Source: Nitrogeniibacter sp041600915 (lineage in GTDB: Bacteria; Pseudomonadota; Gammaproteobacteria; Burkholderiales; Rhodocyclaceae). From it: a stretch of 8,052 bases of DNA. The position numbers were made by a program, and so were the translations under genes. The stretch covers positions 1-8,052 of the forward strand of contig JBFIJC010000166.1 in NCBI GenBank assembly GCA_041600915.1, in the 5' to 3' direction. Positions within the stretch are counted from its first letter, which is position 1. The number at the start of each line of letters is the position of its first letter. Positions 1 through 7,336 of the stretch are shown piece by piece. Below the pieces are notes generated by a model. That model made no database searches. It was not told the DNA's origin and worked only from the letters and a program-made list of their open reading frames with translations.

Positions 1-372
1 ACTGGACAGCTTGACGATACCGACCACCAGGGTGTCGCCGGCTGCGATGGCAGTGATCGTTGGCATGTCGCCGACCAGCCCGGCTTCAAGACGCTGTCCG
101 CCAAGTCGTTCGACGATGTCGGGGCCGCGACGGAAGGCGAAGGTGCGCAGATCGTGGCCGAGCGCTTCGAGCGTGCGACGCAGTATGCGGTCCCGGCCCA
201 TGGCCGCACCGACCAGGCCGGTTGGATAGCCCAGTGGCTGGACGCCGACATCGACGCCCTGGTCGCTTGGCTGCAGCGCGTAGCTGTCATAGACCGGGTC
301 GCCGTGGCCCGCGGCGGCAGCGGTAAAGCACATCAGGGCAAGTGCCCACAGCAGCGAAGACATTCGGCTCAT
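1..372 (-). CDS. Secreted substrate-binding-type protein, N-terminal part (3' end outside window)
   Basis: An open frame of 124 codons runs from an ATG at 372 down to the left edge with no stop, so the C-terminal part is missing. The start is supported by AGGGGG at 379-384, six bases upstream; a second in-frame ATG at 363 is too far from it. The first 20 or so residues (MSRMSSLLWALALMCFTAAA) form a Sec-type signal peptide, with likely cleavage in the Ala-rich stretch just after. The mature part reads VGVQPLGYPTGLVGAA, then a segment LGHDLRTFAFRRGPDIVERL and ...EAGLVGDMPTITAIAAGDT. This is the usual opening of NMT1/THI5/SsuA-like periplasmic binding proteins: a first strand, a region around the ligand, then a 'GxMPxxxAxAAG' block. 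The ligand cannot be inferred. It may be a free ABC-transporter binding protein or the sensor half of a larger signalling protein; the missing C-terminus would decide. It is transcribed divergently from a diguanylate cyclase gene. Confidence 0.7.
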   Translation of the reverse strand, partial: MSRMSSLLWALALMCFTAAAAGHGDPVYDSYALQPSDQGVDVGVQPLGYPTGLVGAAMGRDRILRRTLEALGHDLRTFAFRRGPDIVERLGGQRLEAGLVGDMPTITAIAAGDTLVVGIVKLSS

Positions 373-501
373 GCAGGACCCCCTAGTTTCATTCATTGGC
401 ATGGTAGTCCAAGTCGGCCGGTGACCGCGATGATGCGTTGGGTTCAATGTTCTGTGATCTGTGCCGATAAAAACCAGAATACGACAAAATTCGGAGACAC
501 C
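373..501. promoter_or_regulatory. Divergent intergenic region between binding-protein gene and diguanylate cyclase gene
   Basis: These 129 bases must hold the start signals for both divergent genes. Rightward, the best I see is TTCAAT at 440-445 with GATAAA 17 bases further on, a poor match to sigma70 boxes. Leftward, TTGGAC followed by AAACTA at 17 bases is also weak. The right half is AT-richer than its surroundings. A ribosome binding site GGAG at 493-496 serves the rightward gene. No clear operator is visible. Confidence 0.35.
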
Positions 502-1506
502 ATGATGACGCAGCGTACGCCTCGCCCGGTCGCAGTCGATGCAGCGGGGGGGGATCAGAGCTTTGCGATTGCCTTGATGCAGCACTTGGTGGTGCCGACT
601 TTTGTGCTCGATGCCGAGGGAAAGGTGTTGATCTGGAACCGCGCATGCGAACGCTTGACGGGGGTGCCGGCGAGTGAGGTGCTCGGAACGACTGACCATG
701 GCTTTGCATTCTACGACGAGCCCCGACCGTGTCTGGCCGACCTGATTGCTCAAGGGCGGATCACCGAGATCGAAGGCTTCTACGCTGCCTATAACACCGA
801 CTCGAGCAGCCTGCTGGGCTTTCATGTCGAGAATTGGTGTCGTATGCCCCGCGCGGGAACCCGGCTCTACCTCGCGGTCGATGCCGGACCTATTTATGAC
901 GAAGCAGGTCACCTGGTGGCGGTGGTGGAGACGCTGCGCGACATGACGGTGCAAAAAGAGGCCCAGCTTCAGCTTGAACGCCTGGCCTCGCAAGATGCGC
1001 TGACCGGGCTGGCCAATCGTCGCGCCTTCGATGAGGGCCTGGAGGCGGAGTGGCGACGCTGCCAGCGTGCGGGCCAGATGTTGTCGGTGATCATGATCGA
1101 CGTGGATCACTTCAAAACCTATAACGACACCTATGGCCACCCGCAGGGCGATGCCTGTTTGCGTAGCGTGGGCTCCGTGCTGGCCGGCGTGGCCGCCCGT
1201 ACCGGTGACCTGGCTGCGCGCTACGGCGGCGAAGAGTTTGTGGTGGTACTGCCCGGAACCAATGCGACCGGCGCCCGCGTTGTGGCCGAGCGCATTCGCA
1301 CTGCGATTGCAGCCCTGAACATTCCGCACACGGGTTCGTCAGCCGCCGAACATGTCACGGTGAGCCTGGGGGCGGTGAGTGCAGAGGCATCGAAGTTGGT
1401 GCCGAATGTCTTGTTGCTGGCTGCCGATCAGGCCTTGTATGCGGCCAAAACGCTGGGACGAAATCGGGTCGAGATGGCGCCCGATCCGACGTCGGGCAAG
1501 ACCTGA
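502..1506 (+). CDS. PAS-GGDEF diguanylate cyclase
   Basis: A 334-residue cytoplasmic protein predicted to make the second messenger c-di-GMP from two GTP. The start is placed at the ATG at 502 (a second ATG follows at 505) because GGAG lies at 493-496; the frame stays open upstream to 154, but that part overlaps the opposite gene and has no start signal. No signal peptide or membrane segment is seen. Residues about 22-150 are a PAS sensor domain (FVLDAEGKVLIWNRACERLTG, later PIYDEAGHLVAVVETLRDMT). A short coiled linker (QKEAQLQLERLASQ) leads into the cyclase domain, about 160-325. The GGEEF signature is at 242-246, the metal-binding IDVDHFK begins at 199, and RTGD at 233-236 lies exactly five residues before GGEEF, so both the active site and the inhibitory I-site look intact. 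The PAS ligand is unknown. The N-terminal codons contain a run of eight G (546-553). Confidence 0.93.
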   Translation: MMTQRTPRPVAVDAAGGDQSFAIALMQHLVVPTFVLDAEGKVLIWNRACERLTGVPASEVLGTTDHGFAFYDEPRPCLADLIAQGRITEIEGFYAAYNTDSSSLLGFHVENWCRMPRAGTRLYLAVDAGPIYDEAGHLVAVVETLRDMTVQKEAQLQLERLASQDALTGLANRRAFDEGLEAEWRRCQRAGQMLSVIMIDVDHFKTYNDTYGHPQGDACLRSVGSVLAGVAARTGDLAARYGGEEFVVVLPGTNATGARVVAERIRTAIAALNIPHTGSSAAEHVTVSLGAVSAEASKLVPNVLLLAADQALYAAKTLGRNRVEMAPDPTSGKT

Positions 1507-1520
1507 CGGGACAGACGACG

Positions 1521-1557
1521 AAAAAAGGGCCGCTCGCATTGCGAACGGCCCTTTTTT
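1521..1557. terminator. Bidirectional rho-independent terminator between convergent genes
   Basis: Six A, then GGGCCG (1527-1532), an inner TCGC-ATT-GCGA hairpin, CGGCCC (1546-1551) and six T. Only one c/a mismatch breaks the stem. The A-tract on one side and the T-tract on the other let it work on both strands: for the diguanylate cyclase gene ending at 1506 and for aceA, which ends at 1601 from the other direction. Confidence 0.9.
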
Positions 1558-1600
1558 GATGCTGCACCGAGCTTTTCAGCCCGGCGCAAACATGAACAGC

Positions 1601-2914
1601 TTAGTGGAACTGCTCTTCTTCGGTCGAACCGGTCAGTGCCTTGACGCTGGACGAGCCGCCCTGGATCACGGTGGTGACGTCGTCGAAGTAGCCAGCACCG
1701 ACTTCCTGCTGGTGCGACACGAAGGTGTAGCCCTTCTCGCGAGCGGCAAATTCCTGCTCCTGCACCATCTCGGTGTAGTGCTTCATGCCTTCGCCCTGTG
1801 CGTAGGCGTGGGCGAACTGGAAGGTGTTGTACCAGTTGATGTGGATGCCCGCCAGGGTGATGAACTGATACTTGTAGCCCATGGCAGCCAGCTCGTCCTG
1901 GAACTTGGCGATGGTCGCATCGTCCAGGTTCTTCTTCCAGTTGAAGGACGGCGAGCAGTTGTAGGACAGCAGCTTGCCGGGGCAGGCGGCATGCACGGCC
2001 TGCGCGAACTCGCGGGCAAAGCCCAGGTCCGGCGTGCCGGTTTCGCACCACACGAGGTCGGCGTACGGGGCGTAAGCGACGCCGCGGCTGATGGCCTGCT
2101 CCAGACCGTTCTTGACGCGGTAGAAGCCTTCCTGGGTGCGCTCACCGGTGAGGAAGGGCTTGTCGTTGGCGTCGTAGTCGCTGGTGATCAGGTTGGCGGC
2201 TTCGGCGTCGGTACGGGCCAGGATCAGGGTCGGCACGTTCATGACGTCGGCGGCGAAACGGGCAGCGGTCAGCTTCTCGACGGCTTCGCGGGTCGGCACC
2301 AGCACCTTGCCACCCATGTGGCCGCACTTCTTCACGGCAGCCAGCTGGTCTTCGAAGTGAACACCGGCGGCACCGGCGGCGATCATGTTCTTCATCAGTT
2401 CGAAGGCGTTCAGCACGCCGCCGAAACCGGCTTCTGCGTCAGCAACGATCGGCAGGAAGTAGTCGATGAAGTCCTTGTCACCCGGGTTGATGTCACGCGA
2501 CCACTGAATTTCGTCAGCGCGCTTGAAGGTGTTGTTGATGCGGCGAACCATGGTCGGCACGGAGTCGTAGGCGTACAGCGACTGGTCCGGGTACATGGTT
2601 TCGGAGGTGTTACCGTCGGCAGCAACTTGCCAGCCAGACAGATACACGGCTTCCAGGCCGGCTTTGGCCTGCTGCATGGCCTGGCCGGCGGTGATTGCGC
2701 CGAAGGCGTTGACATAGCCTTTCTTGGCGCCGCCATTGACCTTGTCCCACAGCTTCTCGGCACCACGCTGAGCCAGCGTGTACTCGGGCTGCAGGCTACC
2801 ACGCAGACGCACGACGTCTTCTGCGCTGTAACCGCGCTTGACGCTCTTCCAGCGGGGGTTTTCGGCCCAGTCTTTTTTCAGGGCGGCGATTTGCTGTTCA
2901 CGGGATTGGGTCAT
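1601..2914 (-). CDS. aceA: Isocitrate lyase
   Basis: A 437-residue cytoplasmic enzyme that splits isocitrate into succinate and glyoxylate, the first step of the glyoxylate shunt used for growth on acetate, fatty acids and other C2 sources. Length is close to the E. coli enzyme (434). The catalytic signature KKCGHMGGK is at 195-203, with the active-site Cys at 197. The Mg-binding region IVADAEAGFGG (Asp159), the substrate-contacting WCETGTP (289-295) and NCSPSFNWKK (319-328) are all present; the C-terminus SSVKALTGSTEEEQFH is family-typical. The ATG at 2914 is preceded by AAGGAAA at 2920-2926. The gene is alone: malate synthase and the isocitrate dehydrogenase kinase are not in the window. 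It has its own promoter and shares the downstream terminator with the opposing cyclase gene. Very confident. Confidence 0.98.
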   Translation of the reverse strand: MTQSREQQIAALKKDWAENPRWKSVKRGYSAEDVVRLRGSLQPEYTLAQRGAEKLWDKVNGGAKKGYVNAFGAITAGQAMQQAKAGLEAVYLSGWQVAADGNTSETMYPDQSLYAYDSVPTMVRRINNTFKRADEIQWSRDINPGDKDFIDYFLPIVADAEAGFGGVLNAFELMKNMIAAGAAGVHFEDQLAAVKKCGHMGGKVLVPTREAVEKLTAARFAADVMNVPTLILARTDAEAANLITSDYDANDKPFLTGERTQEGFYRVKNGLEQAISRGVAYAPYADLVWCETGTPDLGFAREFAQAVHAACPGKLLSYNCSPSFNWKKNLDDATIAKFQDELAAMGYKYQFITLAGIHINWYNTFQFAHAYAQGEGMKHYTEMVQEQEFAAREKGYTFVSHQQEVGAGYFDDVTTVIQGGSSSVKALTGSTEEEQFH

Positions 2915-3032
2915 GATGATTTCCTTGTGTTGCGATGAAAACAGGGAGAGAACCTGTCATTGGGTTTGCTATCTCGCAGTGCGCTGAGTCGGGTTGTGTC
3001 ACCGATAAAACAGAGCATCTGGCAGTGAGAAA

Positions 3033-3061
3033 AGTATAGGCGTCTTTTTGCAGGGCAGCAA
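3033..3061 (-). promoter_or_regulatory. Predicted sigma70-type promoter of aceA
   Basis: On the minus strand TTGCTG (3056-3061) is followed after exactly 17 bases by TATACT (3033-3038), close to consensus in both boxes. Transcription would begin near 3026, giving a leader of about 110 bases before aceA. The leader carries a small ACAGG/CCTGT stem (2941-2957) of uncertain meaning. Confidence 0.7.
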
Positions 3062-3065
3062 TAGG

Positions 3066-3077
3066 TCTTATATAAGA
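3066..3077. promoter_or_regulatory. Perfect 12-bp palindrome next to the aceA -35 box (probable operator)
   Basis: TCTTATATAAGA is fully self-complementary and sits four bases upstream of the aceA -35 box, centred about 45 bases before the predicted start. A further TATAAGA copy follows directly. Perfect short dyads of this kind are typical of dimeric regulators (GntR/FadR-like families are one possibility), but the protein cannot be named from sequence. Confidence 0.5.
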
Positions 3078-3120
3078 TATAAGAAAAAGCTTTTTGTTTT
3101 ATTTCAATAGGTTAAATTCA

Positions 3121-3161
3121 TTGTTTCATAGTGCGGAACGCATTTCAGCGTTATGAAACAA
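3121..3161. repeat. Interrupted inverted repeat upstream of aceA
   Basis: Arms TTGTTTCAT (3121-3129) and ATGAAACAA (3153-3161) pair perfectly over nine bases; inside them AACGC (3137-3141) pairs with GCGTT (3148-3152). It lies in the AT-rich gap between rraA and aceA, about 60 bases upstream of the aceA -35 box. It could be a distal activator site or an RNA structure in the rraA 3' end. Confidence 0.5.
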
Positions 3162-3166
3162 ATTTT

Positions 3167-3180
3167 GGTGCTTGTGCACC
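3167..3180 (-). terminator. Weak hairpin downstream of rraA (possible terminator)
   Basis: GGTGC and GCACC pair across a four-base loop, 24 bases beyond the rraA stop. On the minus strand it is followed by AAAATTTG, not a clean T-run, so termination would be inefficient. It is the only candidate rraA terminator I see before the aceA promoter. Confidence 0.35.
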
Positions 3181-3204
3181 TGGAATTGTTCGTTTGCCTG
3201 GTGC

Positions 3205-3684
3205 TCAAGTCAGTGCGCGGCTGGCCACAAGCACGCCGTCTTCGTCCGCATACAACATCTCGCCCGGCGTAAAGGTGACGCCCCCGAAGGTGACCGGAAT
3301 GTCCGCGTCGCCCGCGCCCTTTTTGACGCTCTTGCGAGGGTGCGTGCCCAGCGCAAATACGCCGACCGGCATGTGCGAGATCGCCTTGGAATCGCGAATG
3401 CAGCCGTAGACCACGATGCCGGCCCAGCCGTTATTGACTGCCAGCACGGCGAGCTGATCGCCCACCATGGCGCAGCGCATCGAGCCGCCGCCATCGATCA
3501 CCAGCACACGGCCGTTACCGGGGCCTTCCAGCGCGGTGCGAACCAGACTGTTGTCTTCAAACACCTTGAGCGTGGTGATCGGACCGGCAAAAGCGGGCGT
3601 GCCGCCGAAACTGCGGAACATCGGGGCGACCACGCGGACCTCGGCATCAAACTGGTCGCACAAATCAGCATTCTGAAAACTCAT
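3205..3684 (-). CDS. rraA: RraA family protein (RNase E regulator / HMG-aldolase-like)
   Basis: 159 residues, near the E. coli RraA length (161). The ATG at 3684 is preceded by AGGAG at 3693-3697. The whole protein is one RraA-like fold: LCDQFDAEVRVVAP at the start, AFAGPITTLKVFEDN around 31-45, VIDGGGSMRCAMVGDQLA at 62-79 and GWAGIVVYGCIRDS at 86-99. The E. coli protein binds RNase E and inhibits RNA decay; relatives are class II aldolases that cleave 4-hydroxy-4-methyl-2-oxoglutarate to pyruvate and decarboxylate oxaloacetate. Here the Arg97-Asp98 pair of the aldolase motif is present (E. coli RraA has Arg-Gln), but the acidic residue usually found a few positions later is replaced by Lys-Ala, so the activity is uncertain. 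It lies between clpA and aceA on the same strand, with a strong terminator before it. I see no convincing promoter in the short gap. Confidence 0.9.
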   Translation of the reverse strand: MSFQNADLCDQFDAEVRVVAPMFRSFGGTPAFAGPITTLKVFEDNSLVRTALEGPGNGRVLVIDGGGSMRCAMVGDQLAVLAVNNGWAGIVVYGCIRDSKAISHMPVGVFALGTHPRKSVKKGAGDADIPVTFGGVTFTPGEMLYADEDGVLVASRALT

Positions 3685-3733
3685 GGTGACATCTCCTCGG
3701 CGAGTGAATTGGCGGGCAGTTTAGCAATCGCGC

Positions 3734-3762
3734 AAAAAAAAGGGCGGCTCAGTGAGCCGCCC
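3734..3762 (-). terminator. Rho-independent terminator of clpSA
   Basis: GGGCGGCTC (3742-3750) and GAGCCGCCC (3754-3762) form a perfect nine-base-pair stem with a three-base loop. On the minus strand it is followed by eight T (3734-3741). It starts 20 bases after the clpA stop and separates clpSA from rraA. Confidence 0.93.
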
Positions 3763-3781
3763 GATGCCGCGTGACACGGAT

Positions 3782-6058
<2,277 letters not shown>

Positions 6059-6060
6059 TC

Positions 6061-6369
6061 TCAGTTCTCCTCCATCACACAGGCCAACGGGTGTTGGTGT
6101 TGCCGGGCATAAGCGATCACCTGCTCAACCTTGGTTGCGGCGATGTCTTTAGGAAAGGTCCCGCACTCTCCGCGTCCCTCCGTATGAACTTGGAGCATGA
6201 CACGAGTCGCGCGTTCGCGGTCTAGCGCAAAAAAACGTTGCAGCACGCTGACGACGAAATCCATTGGAGTGAAATCGTCGTTCAGCAAAAGCACTTTGTA
6301 CATGCGTGGCGGACCGACTCGCGTCTTTTCCGCTTCCAGCAAAGAATCGTCTTGTTTCCTGACTGCCAT
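6061..6369 (-). CDS. clpS: ATP-dependent Clp protease adaptor ClpS
   Basis: A 102-residue adaptor that binds proteins with destabilising N-terminal residues (Phe, Leu, Trp, Tyr) and hands them to ClpA. An unstructured N-tail (MAVRKQDDSLLEAEKTRVGPP) precedes the core YKVLLLNDDFTPMDFVVSVL. The residues of the N-degron pocket are present: Asn30-Asp31, Met36 and His62 correspond to E. coli Asn34-Asp35, Met40 and His66. The C-terminus HPLACVMEEN is family-typical. The start is chosen at 6369 because related betaproteobacterial ClpS proteins begin MA-RKQDD. An ATG at 6378 (adding MAL) is possible and is preceded by AAGG at about ten bases; neither has a strong ribosome binding site. The frame opens further to 6417, but that extension is unlike the family. 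First gene of the clpS-clpA operon. Confidence 0.95.
   Translation of the reverse strand: MAVRKQDDSLLEAEKTRVGPPRMYKVLLLNDDFTPMDFVVSVLQRFFALDRERATRVMLQVHTEGRGECGTFPKDIAATKVEQVIAYARQHQHPLACVMEEN
6067..6073 (-). promoter_or_regulatory. clpA ribosome binding site within clpS
   Basis: GGAGGAG, read on the minus strand, is eight bases before the clpA ATG at 6058 and encodes the Glu-Glu near the ClpS C-terminus. This near-perfect Shine-Dalgarno overlapping the upstream stop region supports coupled translation. Confidence 0.8.
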
Positions 6370-6446
6370 GAGAGCCATTCTAATGAAGCCTTGGGGGATG
6401 GCAAGCCGGCGTGACACCGGGCCGTGAAGTATGTTTTGTGGTAAAA

Positions 6447-6477
6447 AAAGCGCATTTTTTTTGTTGCGCTGCGCTTT
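6447..6477 (-). terminator. Terminator-like hairpin in the clpS upstream region
   Basis: Read on the minus strand, AAAGCGCA (6470-6477) pairs with TGCGCTTT (6447-6454) across a 15-base A-rich loop and runs straight on into four further T. If the clpS transcript starts upstream of it, this would be an attenuator-like element about 80 bases before the gene. Function is inferred only. Confidence 0.35.
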
Positions 6478-6595
6478 GGGTGAATTTCTAGATAATATCG
6501 TTGTAAAACAAGTGTTAGCGGCGTTTTTGGAGGGGTGTTTCGGGTCGTCTCGCTAGATATTGCTGCAGCACACCAAAAATGACTGCAGGAAATCC

Positions 6596-6624
6596 TTGAC
6601 GTTAAAAGCGCATGCCGGTAAAAG
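6596..6624 (+). promoter_or_regulatory. Predicted promoter of the cold-shock gene
   Basis: TTGACG (6596-6601) and TAAAAG (6619-6624) are separated by 17 bases. The -35 box is near consensus and the -10 box is fair. Transcription from about 6631 would give the roughly 110-base leader expected of cspA-type genes. Confidence 0.5.
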
Positions 6625-6630
6625 CTGAAC

Positions 6631-6741
6631 CGTACCTTTCGCGTCGATTGGCGGTTTCAGAACACCGACCCTTCGATTGACCAGAGGGATCGGCTCGATT
6701 CTCGGGCGTATCATTGATGTAATCGCGAGGAAATAGGCAAC
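6631..6741 (+). promoter_or_regulatory. Structured 5' leader of the cold-shock mRNA
   Basis: The leader contains a good hairpin: CCGACCCT (6665-6672) pairs with AGGG plus TCGG (6685-6693) with one bulged A, enclosing a 12-base loop. TCGATT occurs three times (6644-6649, 6673-6678, 6695-6700), one copy in that loop. Long folded leaders that control translation with temperature are known for E. coli cspA; whether this one does so is inference. The ribosome binding site GAGGAAA is at 6727-6733. Confidence 0.45.
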
Positions 6742-6945
6742 ATGGCAACTGGTACTGTTAAGTGGTTCAACGACGCCAAAGGTTTTGGTTTTATTACTCC
6801 TGATGACGGCAGCGAAGATCTGTTCGCGCACTTCTCCGCCATCAACATGAACGGTTTTAAATCGCTCAAAGAAGGTGACAAAGTCACTTTCGAAGTGACG
6901 CAGGGTCCGAAGGGCAAGCAAGCCTCGAACATCCAGCGTGGCTAA
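6742..6945 (+). CDS. cspA: CspA-family cold-shock protein
   Basis: A 67-residue single cold-shock domain, the usual length of CspA-type proteins, which bind single-stranded RNA and DNA and act as RNA chaperones. The opening MATGTVKWFNDAKGFGFITP carries the RNP1 motif KGFGFI at 13-18; the RNP2-like motif DLFAHFS is at 26-32. Trp8, Phe15, Phe17, Phe28, His30 and Phe31 supply the nucleic-acid-stacking face. The ATG at 6742 is preceded by GAGGAAA at eight bases. The gene is divergent from clpS-clpA, the same arrangement as cspD-clpS-clpA in E. coli, so it may be the positional equivalent of cspD. It lacks the longer C-terminal tail of E. coli CspD (74 residues), so the symbol cspA denotes family, not proven orthology or cold induction. 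Confidence 0.95.
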   Translation: MATGTVKWFNDAKGFGFITPDDGSEDLFAHFSAINMNGFKSLKEGDKVTFEVTQGPKGKQASNIQRG

Positions 6946-6962
6946 TTCTGCTTAGGCAGAAT
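6945..6962 (+). repeat. Hairpin overlapping the csp stop codon
   Basis: ATTCTGC (6945-6951) and GCAGAAT (6956-6962) pair perfectly over seven bases with loop TTAG. The stem begins on the last base of the TAA stop. No T-run follows, so it is not itself a terminator; it may protect the mRNA 3' end or interact with the next hairpin. Confidence 0.5.
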
Positions 6963-6970
6963 GCGTTAGA

Positions 6971-6998
6971 AAAAGCTGCCTTCGGGCAGCTTTTTTTT
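6971..6998 (+). terminator. Rho-independent terminator of the cold-shock gene
   Basis: AAAAGCTGCC (6971-6980) and GGCAGC plus four T form a ten-base-pair stem capped by the very stable TTCG tetraloop, followed by more T (T-run 6991-6998). It is 25 bases after the csp stop. Confidence 0.95.
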
Positions 6999-7081
6999 CG
7001 CCTGCTTTTCCTGGTTGCCAGGGCGGCATGATGCTTTGTCTTGTTGCTGCGCCTGTCGATGGGGGTGAGGCGGGAAAAGCA

Positions 7082-7104
7082 AAGGCCCGCTTGGAGCGGG
7101 CCTT
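7082..7104 (-). terminator. Terminator of the rpmBG operon
   Basis: AAGGCCCGCT (7082-7091) and AGCGGGCCTT (7095-7104) form a perfect ten-base-pair stem with a three-base loop, 39 bases after the rpmG stop. On the minus strand the trailing sequence is TGCTTTT, a short, interrupted T-run, so efficiency may be moderate. Confidence 0.8.
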
Positions 7105-7143
7105 CGATCGAAACCGGCTGGGCGAACCCGGCAGCTGAGGCGA

Positions 7144-7311
7144 TTACTTCAGCTTGGTTTCCTTGTACATCACGTGCTTGCGAACCACCGGATCGAATTT
7201 CTTCAATTCCAGCTTCTCAGGCATCGTGCGCTTGTTCTTGTTGGTGGTGTAAAAGTGTCCCGTGCCCGCACTGGACTCGAGCTTGATTTTTTCGCGACCG
7301 CCTTTGGCCAT
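7144..7311 (-). CDS. rpmG: 50S ribosomal protein L33
   Basis: A 55-codon gene, the usual L33 length. The protein begins MAKGGREKIKLESSAGTGHF, continues YTTNKNKRTMPEKLELKKFD and ends in ...VRKHVMYKETKLK. It is small, very basic and clearly L33. The CxxC pairs of zinc-binding L33 are absent, so this is the zinc-independent (C-) form usual in proteobacteria. L33 sits near the E site of the large subunit. The ATG at 7311 is preceded by GGAG (7318-7321) at six bases. It lies 25 bases after rpmB and is cotranscribed with it, as in E. coli. It ends before a hairpin terminator that faces the csp terminator. Confidence 0.97.
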   Translation of the reverse strand: MAKGGREKIKLESSAGTGHFYTTNKNKRTMPEKLELKKFDPVVRKHVMYKETKLK

Positions 7312-7336
7312 GTCAGTCTCCGTCTAGTGAGGGGGG

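Larger units (their letters stand above)
6370..6741. other. Divergent intergenic region between clpS and the cold-shock gene
   Basis: These 372 bases contain no convincing gene. From the clpS side there is an A7/T8-flanked GCGC element (6443-6462) that, with TGCGCTTT at 6470-6477, makes a terminator-like hairpin on the minus strand. AT-rich sequence around 6481-6512 (GATAAT at 6491) is a plausible place for a clpS promoter, but no clean box pair is visible. CTAGATA occurs twice (6488-6494 and 6553-6559) and TGCTGCAGCA (6561-6570) is a perfect palindrome. The csp promoter and a structured leader fill 6596-6741. Confidence 0.6.

Noticed and set aside
154..501. N-terminal extension of the diguanylate cyclase frame
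   Set aside because: It overlaps the divergent signal-peptide gene, has no ribosome binding site, and includes the promoter gap. The ATG at 502 has a good site.
1379..2938. 519-codon open frame on the plus strand, opposite aceA
   Set aside because: It is the antisense shadow of a certain aceA gene. High GC third positions keep the opposite frame open; the translation has no recognisable domain and a Val/Gly/His-rich bias typical of such shadows.
3084..3095. AAAAAGCTTTTT palindrome upstream of aceA
   Set aside because: Simple A/T-tract symmetry in an AT-rich stretch; likely chance or DNA curvature rather than an operator.
3131..3774. Plus-strand frames of 92 and 200 codons opposite rraA
   Set aside because: Antisense shadows of rraA; the shorter one also begins inside the aceA upstream dyad.
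6553..6932. Minus-strand open frames across the csp leader and gene (122 and 73 codons)
   Set aside because: They overlap a clear cold-shock gene and its leader, and show no recognisable protein features or start signals.
7010..7022. CCTGG-TTG-CCAGG mini-hairpin between the csp and rpmBG terminators
   Set aside because: Five base pairs only, no T-run and no second copy in the window; not enough to call a repeat element.
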